From the NCBI RefSeq assembly GCF_009827395.1, contig NZ_WTYX01000002.1, positions 868,001 through 932,000 of the forward strand: DNA of 64,000 nucleotides, in the 5' to 3' direction. This stretch comes from Pontixanthobacter aquaemixtae (lineage in GTDB: Bacteria > Pseudomonadota > Alphaproteobacteria > Sphingomonadales > Sphingomonadaceae). The translations under genes and the position numbers were made by a program. A model generated the notes under the pieces. It was not told the DNA's origin and did not search any database. It saw only the letters and a list, made by a program, of their open reading frames with translations. Of this stretch, positions 8,841 to 17,079 are shown in pieces. Positions within the stretch are counted from its first letter, which is position 1. Every line of letters begins with the position of its first letter.

Positions 8841-10120
8841 TTGTTCAGCATCCTTTCAATGGATTTCAGCGCGGCTGCTGCGCGCAATATCTCGTTCGGG
8901 TGTCGGGCAGCGCGCAATTGCCGGGCGCTGGCGGAAAACAGGGGCGCACCGGGTACACGCTTGTGCAACGCGGCATCGATGGCATCATCATCGGGCTTGC
9001 GCAGCGCGAGCGCGTGGACGATCCTTTCGCGCATCATGTCGGCATAGGGCTGCGACAATAGATGGAGCCGCTTGCTGCGCTGGATGAAGCCCGCGCTATT
9101 CTTGACGAGCCGTGCTTTGCCAAAGGCGATGGCGCGGCCTTCGCTCACCGGCGGGCCGAACCGGCGGAAGGCACGCCATGCAATCACGATCATCGCCAGC
9201 ATCAAACAGAGCGTCGCGGCCAGAAATGGCGGCGTAAAAGCCAGCGTCAGCAGGTTTTGCGAAGCGCCGAGGCCGTTCAATGTCAGATCGAAAACAATCG
9301 GCAGATCCTCTCCCTCCATCGCCGTTTCGATCAACGCGGAAGCCAGTTGCGCGCGGGCGCTGTCGGCAAGGCCGTAATTGTTGAGCAGGTCGGGTTCGAC
9401 GACAAAGGTCACTCCCCATTTGTCTGAATCGAGATAGTCCCCATCGCCAGAGGGAACACCGGCGGCTTGCGCGAGCACCGGATAATAACCATCATCGTCG
9501 GCATATCCGGCCAGTATCGCGCCGCCCTGTCCGCGAACCAACGGGACCAACATGCCCGATTGCGAGCCCATTGCCACTTTGGGGTCAGGCAATCCGCCTG
9601 AAAGTCCCAATCCCGACCAGCCAGTCGAACTGTCGCTGATCGACGGATCAAGTTCGAAATCGAGTTCGCTCGACCAAGCGGGCACCGAACTGCCCGACAG
9701 GATAACCCAACCCTCTTTTGCGTCGCTGCCAAATCTCACAGGGGCTTGGAATGCATTCCATTTGGGCAGGATGACCAAAGTTGGCCCTGACCAGCGCCGG
9801 TCATTGATGATCTGGGACAATTCTTCCGGGTCGGCAAAAGTGGGCGGGGTCAGGATCAGCAGGCTGTCGGTTGAAAGCGTGCTTTGGGTGCGGGACCGGC
9901 TGACTGCGTACCCCTGTTCTTCGAGCATACCGGCCAATGCGGCATAACCGTTGAGCCCTTTGCCGCCGGCATGCCCGCCACCATCATTGGTGTTTCCACC
10001 CGTTTGGCCCGACCCGATGAGGTAAAGCATCGCGACAAACGCAAGCGCGCCAAACAGAAGCATGGCCAAAACAACTTTGGGATTAAACGCGTTTCCCGAA
10101 CCTGAGCCGGTGCGGGCCAT
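8837..10120 (-). CDS. DUF4350 domain membrane protein
   Basis: 427 residues. TM1 is near residues 14-35 ([20 protein letters not shown]). An extracytoplasmic domain with a Rossmann-like DUF4350 fold runs about 45-270 ([34 protein letters not shown]). A second TM lies near 285-310 ([17 protein letters not shown]), followed by a cytoplasmic tail with many arginines. The family occurs with MoxR, DUF58 and DUF4129 genes. Its ATG at 10120 shares one base with the upstream stop (TGATG), and its stop overlaps the moxR start. The biochemical role is not known. Confidence 0.75.
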   Translation of the reverse strand: MARTGSGSGNAFNPKVVLAMLLFGALAFVAMLYLIGSGQTGGNTNDGGGHAGGKGLNGYAALAGMLEEQGYAVSRSRTQSTLSTDSLLILTPPTFADPEELSQIINDRRWSGPTLVILPKWNAFQAPVRFGSDAKEGWVILSGSSVPAWSSELDFELDPSISDSSTGWSGLGLSGGLPDPKVAMGSQSGMLVPLVRGQGGAILAGYADDDGYYPVLAQAAGVPSGDGDYLDSDKWGVTFVVEPDLLNNYGLADSARAQLASALIETAMEGEDLPIVFDLTLNGLGASQNLLTLAFTPPFLAATLCLMLAMIVIAWRAFRRFGPPVSEGRAIAFGKARLVKNSAGFIQRSKRLHLLSQPYADMMRERIVHALALRKPDDDAIDAALHKRVPGAPLFSASARQLRAARHPNEILRAAAALKSIERMLNK

Positions 10121-10782
10121 CAGATTTCCTCCACCAGACGCTGCAGCGCAAAATCGGCATAGGCGCTTCGCGCTGCCTTCCAGTCATCCGCGCCCAATTT
10201 CTTGAGAGCAAACAGGCTGCGCTCGACCCGATCTGCAATTGTAGAAAAGGCTGCGCGGGCGGGGGCCGGTAGCGCGGGTAGCGATGCCAGTTCGCGCGCG
10301 GTGCTCGATGGCTCGACCCAGCCCGGGCGCACAGAGGAAATCTGGCTGACGCTGCGCTTTAACAGCAGATGGGTGGCCTCGTCATAGCGACCTTCAGCGG
10401 CCAGCCGGTCGGCATCTTCGAGCAGCGCGAGAGCTTCCTCTTCGGGCGGAACCCAATCATCTTCTTCTTGCGAGCCGTCCTTGGCCGCCAGGTCGAGCAC
10501 CGGAGCGAGCAATTTCCACAGCAGATACAAAACCATCAATACCGCTAACGCGATCAGGACCCATTTCACAACCGGCCAAGACGCACCGAACATTCCCCCA
10601 ACCGGTTCAAAAATTTCACCCAGCCAGCGAAAAACATCGTCGAGCCAGTTCGGGCTGGGCGGGTCGCGTTCAGGTATCTCGATCGGAGCATATTGTATTG
10701 AATCGTCGGCGCGGACGCTTTCCCAGCCATTTGCCGGTGCACCCCCTGCATCCGTTTCAATCTGAACTGGCGCCGTAGTCAC
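10120..10782 (-). CDS. DUF4129 domain membrane protein
   Basis: 220 residues with a single strong TM segment (about 73-95, VKWVLIALAVLMVLYLLWKLL). A C-terminal cytoplasmic DUF4129-like region contains YDEATHLLLKRSVSQ and ends in FALQRLVEEI. It begins with GTG at 10782; the ribosome site is poor, so the start is uncertain. It is the first gene of the seven-gene operon DUF4129, DUF4350, moxR, DUF58, spoIIM-like, RDD, GNAT. In related clusters DUF4129 sometimes occurs fused to transglutaminase domains; there is no such fusion here. Confidence 0.7.
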   Translation of the reverse strand: MTTAPVQIETDAGGAPANGWESVRADDSIQYAPIEIPERDPPSPNWLDDVFRWLGEIFEPVGGMFGASWPVVKWVLIALAVLMVLYLLWKLLAPVLDLAAKDGSQEEDDWVPPEEEALALLEDADRLAAEGRYDEATHLLLKRSVSQISSVRPGWVEPSSTARELASLPALPAPARAAFSTIADRVERSLFALKKLGADDWKAARSAYADFALQRLVEEI

Positions 10783-10864
10783 TTCTACGTCGTGGCAGAG
10801 CGCGCCGCACGGCGCAAGCGTCTGTCGGCGCTAACTATCTGAAACACGCAGAAAGTGCGCGATT

Positions 10865-11779
10865 TCACGCGGTTCCGCGCGCGCGTGCCTGTCGGTAGCT
10901 GCCAAGAATGCGCAATTCCTTGCAATGAAATGCCAGCTCTTCGAGCGCGCGATCAACCGCAGGATCGCCCGGGGTGCCGACAATATCCGCATAAAACATC
11001 GTCGCCGCAAAACTCGCGCCTTTCTGATAGCTTTCCAGTTTGGTCATATTGACGCCATTGGTCGCAAATCCGCCCATCGCTTTATACAGCGCGGCAGGGA
11101 TGTTCTTCACTTCAAACACGAAAGTTGTCATCGCGGTTTCATCGCCCAGACTCTTCGGGTCGAGCGCCTCTTTCGCGAGGATGACAAAGCGCGTCATGTT
11201 GTCATGCGCGTCTTCGACTTTGTCTTCAGCAATTTGTAGGCCGTAAAGATCAGCGGCCAGCTTGGGGGCGATGGCGGCGATCGTGGGATCGCCGCGTTCG
11301 GCAACATGCGCTGCCGCGCCTGCGGTGTCTGCATAACTCAGCGGGACAATACCCCGTTCGCGCAAGAAATGCCGCGACTGACCCAGCGCTTGTGGATGGC
11401 TATAGGCTGCGTCGAACGGGCCCAGTGTTCCGTCCTCATGCGGGATCGCCATCAGCGCGTGGGTGATCGGCATGAAATATTCGCCGACAATCGCCAAGCC
11501 GCTTTCGGGCAGCAGAAAATGGATATCAGCCACACGGCCATTCTGGCTGTTTTCAATCGGGATGATCGCGCAGCCCGCAAGATCCTGTTTCACCGCATCC
11601 AGCGCGTCTTCAAAGCTGAAGCAGGGCAGCGGAAGAAAATCGGCGGTGGCCTGAGTCGCGGCATAATGCGAATTGGCACCGGGCGATCCTTGCAGCGCAA
11701 CCGCGCGTGCAGGGTCGGCAGCAGCGGCTTTGCGCATTTTTTCGACGATATCGTGGGCGGGTTTAGGAAAGCTATGCAT
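10865..11779 (-). CDS. pheA: Prephenate dehydratase
   Basis: 304 residues. The catalytic PDT domain (about 25-205) shows VALQGSPGANSHYAA, IPIENSQNGRV and the DNMTRFVIL motif containing the conserved TRF triad. An ACT regulatory domain follows, with GVNMTKLESYQ, the ESRP-type site that binds phenylalanine for feedback inhibition. The enzyme converts prephenate to phenylpyruvate in phenylalanine synthesis. There is no chorismate mutase domain, so this is the monofunctional form usual in alphaproteobacteria. It is transcribed alone; 82 nt separate it from the next gene upstream of the stress operon. Confidence 0.93.
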   Translation of the reverse strand: MHSFPKPAHDIVEKMRKAAAADPARAVALQGSPGANSHYAATQATADFLPLPCFSFEDALDAVKQDLAGCAIIPIENSQNGRVADIHFLLPESGLAIVGEYFMPITHALMAIPHEDGTLGPFDAAYSHPQALGQSRHFLRERGIVPLSYADTAGAAAHVAERGDPTIAAIAPKLAADLYGLQIAEDKVEDAHDNMTRFVILAKEALDPKSLGDETAMTTFVFEVKNIPAALYKAMGGFATNGVNMTKLESYQKGASFAATMFYADIVGTPGDPAVDRALEELAFHCKELRILGSYRQARARGTA

Positions 11780-11928
11780 TGCCTGTTGCGCCTAACCGCG
11801 TGGTGAGCGCTGTTCAATGGTGTAAATCAGGCAACAATTGATGCAATCGCGGCTATTGCAGTCTGCCGGAGCAATCACTAAGGCGACGCGCATACACGCT
11901 AATCTTAAATTTCGCGGATAGTTTACGC

Positions 11929-12606
11929 ATGGACGATCGTTTTAACACAGCAGCCGGTTGGGTACTTTTTTCCGGAATCATTGCATTGGGCCTGTCGATC
12001 ATTAGCGGCATGTTCTTCGATACGCATCGGCCAGAGGCGATGGGCTATCCGATCGAGGTTGCAGATGCCGAAGGCGGCGCGGACGCTGGACCCGATTTGG
12101 GAACACTGCTCGCCAGCGCAGATGTTGCAGCAGGCGAATCCGAAGCAGCGGGCCGGTGCGGAACCTGCCACACTTTCAATCAGGGCGGCGCTGCGGGCAC
12201 AGGCCCCAATCTTTACGGCGTTCTGGGCAAAGGCTTTGCATCTAACCCCGGCTTTGCGAATTACAGCGGTGACCTGAAGGGCGCAGGCGGAACCTGGGAT
12301 TGGGAAACGATGAATCGCTGGATTCTAAACCCCAAAGGCTTGGTACCCGGAACTACCATGGGCTTCGCCGGACTGAAAAATGACCAGGCCCGCGCCAATA
12401 TTCTGGCTTACCTTAACAGCCTTGGTTCGAATCTGCCGCTCCCCGAGCCGGTGGTTGCCGAAGAAGCTGATGAAGGCGACGCTGCAGAGGGTGAAGAAGC
12501 AACCGAAGGCGAAGCGGAAGCAACCGAAGGCGAAGCGGAAGCCGCGGATGGCGAAGCTGATGCCAGCGAAGAGACTGCAGAAGCAGAAGAAGCAGCAGCA
12601 GAGTAA
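11929..12606 (+). CDS. Membrane-anchored class I cytochrome c with long acidic tail
   Basis: 225 residues. An uncleaved N-terminal anchor (about 8-30, WVLFSGIIALGLSIISGMFF) holds a periplasmic cytochrome c domain. The heme site is RCGTCH (C77, C80, H81) and the distal ligand is probably M144 in GTTMGFAG. The architecture is that of CycM/cytochrome c552-type carriers, which move electrons from the bc1 complex to terminal oxidases in alphaproteobacteria. Beyond residue 172 there is a 54-residue tail of Glu, Ala and Gly with imperfect EATEGEAE repeats, which is unusual in length. It diverges from pheA across a 149-nt gap. Confidence 0.85.
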   Translation: MDDRFNTAAGWVLFSGIIALGLSIISGMFFDTHRPEAMGYPIEVADAEGGADAGPDLGTLLASADVAAGESEAAGRCGTCHTFNQGGAAGTGPNLYGVLGKGFASNPGFANYSGDLKGAGGTWDWETMNRWILNPKGLVPGTTMGFAGLKNDQARANILAYLNSLGSNLPLPEPVVAEEADEGDAAEGEEATEGEAEATEGEAEAADGEADASEETAEAEEAAAE

Positions 12607-12629
12607 GTTTCGCTTTTTTCGCTGGGGCG

Positions 12630-13295
12630 TTAGTCGCGCCCTTTGAATCCCTGCGCCACCACATACCATTCGGATGAGCCCTTGCGGCTGGCCGGCGGCT
12701 TGGCGTGCTTGACTGTTTTGAAATGCTTTTTCAGCAGGTCGAGCAATTCCCTGTCTGTGCCGCCCGCCAGAACCTTTGCGATATAGGTTCCGCCTTCGGA
12801 TAGTGTCTCTACCGCGAACCACGCACCGGCTTCGACCAGCCCCATTGTGCGCAAATGGTCGGTTTGCTTATGGCCCACGGTGTTTGCGGCCATATCGGAC
12901 ATCACCAGATCGGGCGGCCCGTCGAGCGCATTTTCCAGCGCGGCGGGCGCATCATCATCAATGAAATCCATCTGGAAGATCGTTACCCCGTCAATCGGTT
13001 CGACTTCGAGCAGGTCAATTCCCACAATCGCCGCCTTGGGCGCCACTTTGCGGACGACCTGGCTCCAACCGCCTGGTGCAATGCCCAGATCGACCACGCG
13101 CTGAATCCCTTTCAGCACTTTGAATTTTTCGTCGAGTTCGATCAGTTTGTAGGCCGCGCGGCTTCGATAGCCGTCAGCCTTGGCCTGCTTGACGTAGGGG
13201 TCGTTCAACTGGCGCTGCAACCACAGGGTCGATGATTGTGTGCGCTTCTTGGCTGAACGGACGCGTTTATCCGGATTCTTTCCTGACCGGCTCAT
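12630..13295 (-). CDS. rlmE: 23S rRNA (uridine-2552-2'-O)-methyltransferase
   Basis: 221 residues. The SAM-binding motif VVDLGIAPGGWSQ and SDMAANTVGHKQTDHLRTMG (in two pieces) match RlmE/RrmJ/FtsJ. The N-terminal SRAAYKLIELDEKF carries the first catalytic lysine of the K-D-K-E set, and a basic N-terminal extension (1-30) is likely to bind rRNA. The enzyme methylates U2552 in the A loop of 23S rRNA and helps late 50S assembly. The ATG at 13295 overlaps the TGA of the ppx gene (ATGA), giving a ppx-rlmE operon. Confidence 0.93.
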   Translation of the reverse strand: MSRSGKNPDKRVRSAKKRTQSSTLWLQRQLNDPYVKQAKADGYRSRAAYKLIELDEKFKVLKGIQRVVDLGIAPGGWSQVVRKVAPKAAIVGIDLLEVEPIDGVTIFQMDFIDDDAPAALENALDGPPDLVMSDMAANTVGHKQTDHLRTMGLVEAGAWFAVETLSEGGTYIAKVLAGGTDRELLDLLKKHFKTVKHAKPPASRKGSSEWYVVAQGFKGRD

Positions 13296-14521
13296 TTGGC
13301 ATTCCGGATTTCTAGGCCGCGCATTTCCATCCGGTGCCGCTCACCTTCTGCATCGGCCGCCATCAGGCTGCGCAAGATACCCTCGCGAATTCCGCGATCC
13401 GCCACGCCCAGACGTTCGGCCGGCCAGATGTCCAGAATCGAATCGAGGATCGCGCATCCGGCCACCACCAGATCGGCCCGGTCAGGCCCGATACAGGGCA
13501 GCTCCCCGCGTTCCTCCAGCGACATGCCCGAAAGGCGCGTGCTGATATCGCGCATGGCCTGCGATGGTACGATCAAGCCATCAACTTCGCGCCGGTCGTA
13601 ATGGGGCAGCTCAAGATGCAGACTGGCGAGCGTGGTCACCGTGCCGCTGGTCCCCAACAGCCGGATTTCCTCGCCCTGATTGGCATGTTTGGCGATACGT
13701 TTGGCAAAGGGGGCAAAGCTGCCTGCAACGACGCGCCGCATTTCGGCATAACGCTCCAGACGTTCTTCGCGCGTGCCGGTGCACCGGCCAACCGTATCGG
13801 TTAGCGAGACGACACCCCACGGCACGCTCTGCCAGTCAATGATACGCGGAATTTTGCCGCCCGGTTCGATCAGGATCAATTCCGTGGAACCGCCGCCAAT
13901 ATCGAAGATAACCGCTTGGCCTTCGCCGCCTTCCAGCAGGATGTGGCAGCCAAGGACTGCGAGGCGCGCCTCTTCCTCCGCCGTGATAATATCCAGAACT
14001 ATGCCTGTTTCTTTGCGGACCTGTTCGATAAAGGCGGGGCCGTTTGAGGCGCGGCGGCAGGCTTCGGTGGCAACCGACCGGGCCAAATGGACATTGCGGC
14101 GGCGCAGCTTTTCGGCGCAGACCTTGAGCGCGCCCAGCGTTCGTTCCATCGCCTCGTCGCTCAGCCTGCCCGACATGGCGAGCCCTTCGCCAAGCCGGAC
14201 CACGCGGCTGAAGGCATCGATCACGGTGAAATTTTCGCCCGATGGCCGGGCAATCAGCAGGCGGCAATTGTTGGTGCCCAGATCAAGCGCGGCATAGGCT
14301 TGCCTGCGGTGCGCGGGTTTTCCGCGGGCCGCCTGAAAGGATGGCTTCGTGCTGGTGCTGTTCGGTTTTTGCCCGTTACGCGCGTCGCCAAGCGAGCGTT
14401 TTGCAGACGGCGTTTTGGACTGTGAGGGGGGACGATAGCGAAAATCTGCTACCTTGCCGGACTTCTCGACCCCTCTTTGGTCAGCCCTGTTATTGTTGTC
14501 CGGCGGAGAAAAGTCCGCCAT
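13292..14521 (-). CDS. Ppx/GppA family exopolyphosphatase or pppGpp phosphatase
   Basis: 409 residues. The sugar-kinase/actin-like fold is shown by YAALDLGTNNCRLLIARP near 75-92 and VIFDIGGGSTELILI near 200-215, the two phosphate-binding loops of Ppx/GppA. The first 70 residues are basic and low in complexity and probably disordered. The short length (no C-terminal HD domain) fits the alphaproteobacterial form seen next to rlmE. It hydrolyses terminal phosphates of polyphosphate or pppGpp; which one cannot be told from sequence. A small hairpin (CTCACGA stem, 14542-14560) lies in the leader 21 nt before the ATG. Confidence 0.88.
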   Translation of the reverse strand: MADFSPPDNNNRADQRGVEKSGKVADFRYRPPSQSKTPSAKRSLGDARNGQKPNSTSTKPSFQAARGKPAHRRQAYAALDLGTNNCRLLIARPSGENFTVIDAFSRVVRLGEGLAMSGRLSDEAMERTLGALKVCAEKLRRRNVHLARSVATEACRRASNGPAFIEQVRKETGIVLDIITAEEEARLAVLGCHILLEGGEGQAVIFDIGGGSTELILIEPGGKIPRIIDWQSVPWGVVSLTDTVGRCTGTREERLERYAEMRRVVAGSFAPFAKRIAKHANQGEEIRLLGTSGTVTTLASLHLELPHYDRREVDGLIVPSQAMRDISTRLSGMSLEERGELPCIGPDRADLVVAGCAILDSILDIWPAERLGVADRGIREGILRSLMAADAEGERHRMEMRGLEIRNAK

Positions 14522-14696
14522 TTCAGTACTTTCTATTTCCTCTCACGATTTATTCGTGAGGACCTGACGCCAATGCTAACGGTGAAGCGGTGTTTGGGCA
14601 AGCATCGCATGCAGATTGCGGCCTTGACCTTGGATGCGCGCGAACCTACTTGCGCCACCGCGCGGCGAGCCTCCACCGATTCCCGCGCTGGCTTGG

Positions 14697-14770
14697 TGCC
14701 CCGTCGTCTAATGGTAAGACTGCGGACTCTGACTCCGTCAATTGAGGTTCGAATCCTCACGGGGCATCCA
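14697..14770 (+). tRNA. tRNA-Gln (anticodon CTG)
   Basis: 74-nt cloverleaf. The acceptor stem is TGCCCCG (14697-14703) paired with CGGGGCA (14760-14766), followed by discriminator T and an encoded CCA. The D arm contains TCTAATGGTAAGA. The anticodon stem encloses the 7-nt loop CTCTGAC, giving CTG. The T arm has GGTTCGAATCC. The 3' end lies 58 nt before the LOG-family gene. Confidence 0.95.
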
Positions 14771-14828
14771 TACTGCGCTCAGCAATCACCGGCTTGTGCC
14801 GTGCTCTTTCAAGCCGTATCGCTTGCGT

Positions 14829-15704
14829 ATGACAGATAAAAAAGACGACCACGATCTGGGTGATCGTAAATTCTATCCCGCTGAACAGGAACAGAAGTTC
14901 TACGAAGCCGGACCCAGAAGCACTCCGCAAACAGAGCATCCCGCATACAAGCTGGCGTTTCAGGATCACGACTTCCTGCTGCGCGACGAACTGCGCCCGG
15001 TGCGCTTCCAACTGGAGCTGCTTAAGCCCGAGATGCTGCTTGACGAGGCGGGCGTTGGATCGACGCTGGTCATGTATGGTTCGGCGCGTATTCCATCACC
15101 CGATGCGGCAGAGGACCTTGTCGCAAATGCCCCGGAAGAGGGGAAACAAGTCGCCAAGAATCTCGCGGCCAAAGCAAAATATTACCAAGAGGCTTTCAAT
15201 CTGGCGAAAATGGTCAGCGAGAAAGCGATTGTCGAAAACGGCAAACGCCAATTCGTTGTTACATCGGGCGGCGGCCCGTCGATCATGGAAGCGGCCAATC
15301 GCGGTGCTTCTGAAGCAGGTGCGGAATCGATCGGCCTCAATATCATCTTGCCGCATGAGCAAGCGCCCAACGCCTATGTGACACCTTATCTCTCGCTCAA
15401 TTTCCACTATTTCGCATTGCGCAAGATGCACTTCCTGTTGCGCGCGCGTGCGGTGGCGGTTTTCCCTGGCGGATTCGGCACATTTGACGAATTTTTCGAA
15501 CTCCTGACACTGATCCAGACGGGCAAGATGAAGCGCATTCCCATTGTGTTGTTCGGCAAGGATTTCTGGACGCGGGTGGTCGATTTTGAAGCTATCGCGG
15601 ATGAAGGGACGATCAGCCATAAGGATCTTGACCTGATCCATTGGGCCGAAACCGCCGAGGATGCATGGGCGCATATCGCCGAATTTTACGAGCTTAATCG
15701 CTAG
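14829..15704 (+). CDS. LOG-family Rossmann-fold protein (cytokinin riboside phosphoribohydrolase-like)
   Basis: 291 residues from the ATG at 14829; the open frame continues upstream into the tRNA and is not coding there. The LOG signature is clear: SGGGPSIMEAANRGA (a GGGxxGxM-type loop) and FPGGFGTFDEFFE, the PGGxGTxxE motif that holds the catalytic glutamate. An N-terminal extension of about 75 residues precedes the core, as in the longer TIGR00730-like members. Many such enzymes cleave nucleoside monophosphates to base and ribose phosphate. It ends directly against the convergent thiD gene with no spacer. Confidence 0.85.
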   Translation: MTDKKDDHDLGDRKFYPAEQEQKFYEAGPRSTPQTEHPAYKLAFQDHDFLLRDELRPVRFQLELLKPEMLLDEAGVGSTLVMYGSARIPSPDAAEDLVANAPEEGKQVAKNLAAKAKYYQEAFNLAKMVSEKAIVENGKRQFVVTSGGGPSIMEAANRGASEAGAESIGLNIILPHEQAPNAYVTPYLSLNFHYFALRKMHFLLRARAVAVFPGGFGTFDEFFELLTLIQTGKMKRIPIVLFGKDFWTRVVDFEAIADEGTISHKDLDLIHWAETAEDAWAHIAEFYELNR

Positions 15705-16838
15705 CTAAATCCGCCACGGCGGATAGCGGCGATCTTCTCCGGCTTGATAAAAGCAAATGCGATTGCCGCTTGGGTCGCTGATCCAGCATTCGCGCCAATT
15801 CCAGCCTTGATCAACCGGCTGCGGGCAGGCGATCCCTTGATCGCGCAGCTGGCCGGTGATGGCATCGACGTCGAGACATTCGAAATAGACGGACGCCCCG
15901 CCGATTTCGCCATGTCCGGTGGAAACTGACAGCGTCGCGCCGCCGGGGCTTTCAAAGCGCGCATAGCCATTGGAAGGGCTGTCGACGATCTGGACCAGGC
16001 CGATGGCGCGATAGAACAGCACGGCTTCTTCATAATTGCCGACCGGTAGAGTTATCTGGTTGAGCCGCGGCTCGCCCGTGAGATCCATCCGCACCGCCTG
16101 ATGGCCAAGCGGACCGGCCATCGCACCATAACCGGGCGCATCGTGCAGCGCCAAACGAACGAACTCGCGTGCTCTACCGACGGCATCTTTCAAGGACAGA
16201 CCAAAACCAAGAAACGTCGCGATCGCGCTAGAAAGCGAACATCCGGTGCCATGTGTATGGCGCGTGGCAATCTTTGGCGCGGTCCAGATGCAATCATCGA
16301 CCCCCGGGCGGACAAGCCTGTCGGTGACCATTTTGGCGTCAACGTCTCCGCCTTTTGCCAGATGGGCGATGTCGCGCGCCGCCAGAGCGCCGCTTCCCCC
16401 CAAAATTTCGAGCTCTGCCACATTCGGGGTGGTCAGCGTGGCCATTGCCATCAATCGCTCGAACGCTGCGATGGTTTGTTCGTCCGCCAGCGCCGATCCG
16501 CTGGTCGCGACCATTACCGGATCGAACACTATCGGGACGTCCAGCTGTTCCAGCCGGCCTGCGACCACATCGGCAATCTCTGGCGATCCCAACATGCCGA
16601 TCTTTACCGCATCGACGCCGATATCGGTCAGGCAGCTATCGATCTGTTGGCCGACAAATTCGGCCGAATGCGTTTCTTCCGCCTGTACGCCCAATGTGTT
16701 TTGCGCGGTGACCGATGTAATGGCGGTCATCGCATAGCCGCCAAGCATGGTAGTGGTTTTGATGTCGGCCTGAATGCCAGCGCCGCCCGAACTGTCCGAT
16801 CCGGCGATAGAGAGAATCCTTGGTGGTTTTTTCGCCAC
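15705..16838 (-). CDS. thiD: Hydroxymethylpyrimidine (phosphate) kinase fused to a VOC/glyoxalase-like domain
   Basis: About 377 residues, versus about 265 for ordinary ThiD. The first about 250 residues are the ribokinase-fold kinase: ILSIAGSDSSGGAGIQAD for substrate binding, VFDPVMVATSG, and THGTGCSLSSAIA, the anion-hole GTGC with the catalytic cysteine region. From about 260 a second domain begins (LNQITLPVGNYEEAVLFY) and ends in WISDPSGNRICFYQ, typical of a vicinal-oxygen-chelate fold of the glyoxalase/bleomycin-resistance type. The kinase phosphorylates HMP and HMP-P in thiamine synthesis; the role of the VOC part is unknown. The start at GTG 16838 has AGGA upstream; TTG at 16844 is an alternative. 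Confidence 0.85.
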   Translation of the reverse strand: MAKKPPRILSIAGSDSSGGAGIQADIKTTTMLGGYAMTAITSVTAQNTLGVQAEETHSAEFVGQQIDSCLTDIGVDAVKIGMLGSPEIADVVAGRLEQLDVPIVFDPVMVATSGSALADEQTIAAFERLMAMATLTTPNVAELEILGGSGALAARDIAHLAKGGDVDAKMVTDRLVRPGVDDCIWTAPKIATRHTHGTGCSLSSAIATFLGFGLSLKDAVGRAREFVRLALHDAPGYGAMAGPLGHQAVRMDLTGEPRLNQITLPVGNYEEAVLFYRAIGLVQIVDSPSNGYARFESPGGATLSVSTGHGEIGGASVYFECLDVDAITGQLRDQGIACPQPVDQGWNWRECWISDPSGNRICFYQAGEDRRYPPWRI

Positions 16839-16854
16839 GGCCAATCCTATCGGT

Positions 16855-17079
16855 TCATGCCTTGAATTTCCGTTCGGTGCTCGCCGGATATTTCTGTTGC
16901 AAGGCCTTTGAGCGCGTAGGCCGGTCCATCAGCTCGCCGCCGCAATTGGAGCAGATATCGTCAAGATCATCGGCGCATTCCGCACAGAATGTGCATTCGA
17001 AGCTGCAGATAAACGCACCGGGCGCATGGGCGGGCGTATCGGCGCCGCACCGTTCGCAATCGGGGCGCATTTCCAGCAT
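16855..17079 (-). CDS. DUF1272 zinc-ribbon-like small protein
   Basis: 74 residues with eight cysteines in pairs (CERC, CSFECTFCAEC, CSNC), consistent with two zinc sites. The opening [16 protein letters not shown] is the recognisable start of the DUF1272 family. Its ATG shares one base with the glmM stop (TAATG), so it is co-translated after glmM. The function of the family is unknown. Confidence 0.85.
   Translation of the reverse strand: MLEMRPDCERCGADTPAHAPGAFICSFECTFCAECADDLDDICSNCGGELMDRPTRSKALQQKYPASTERKFKA

Noticed and set aside
14542-14560. Hairpin upstream of ppx as a terminator
   Set aside because: There is no T run on either strand; it may be a leader structure but has no clear role.
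14742-14828. Upstream start of the LOG-family gene at 14742
   Set aside because: It would overlap the tRNA-Gln gene; the ATG at 14829 fits the family.
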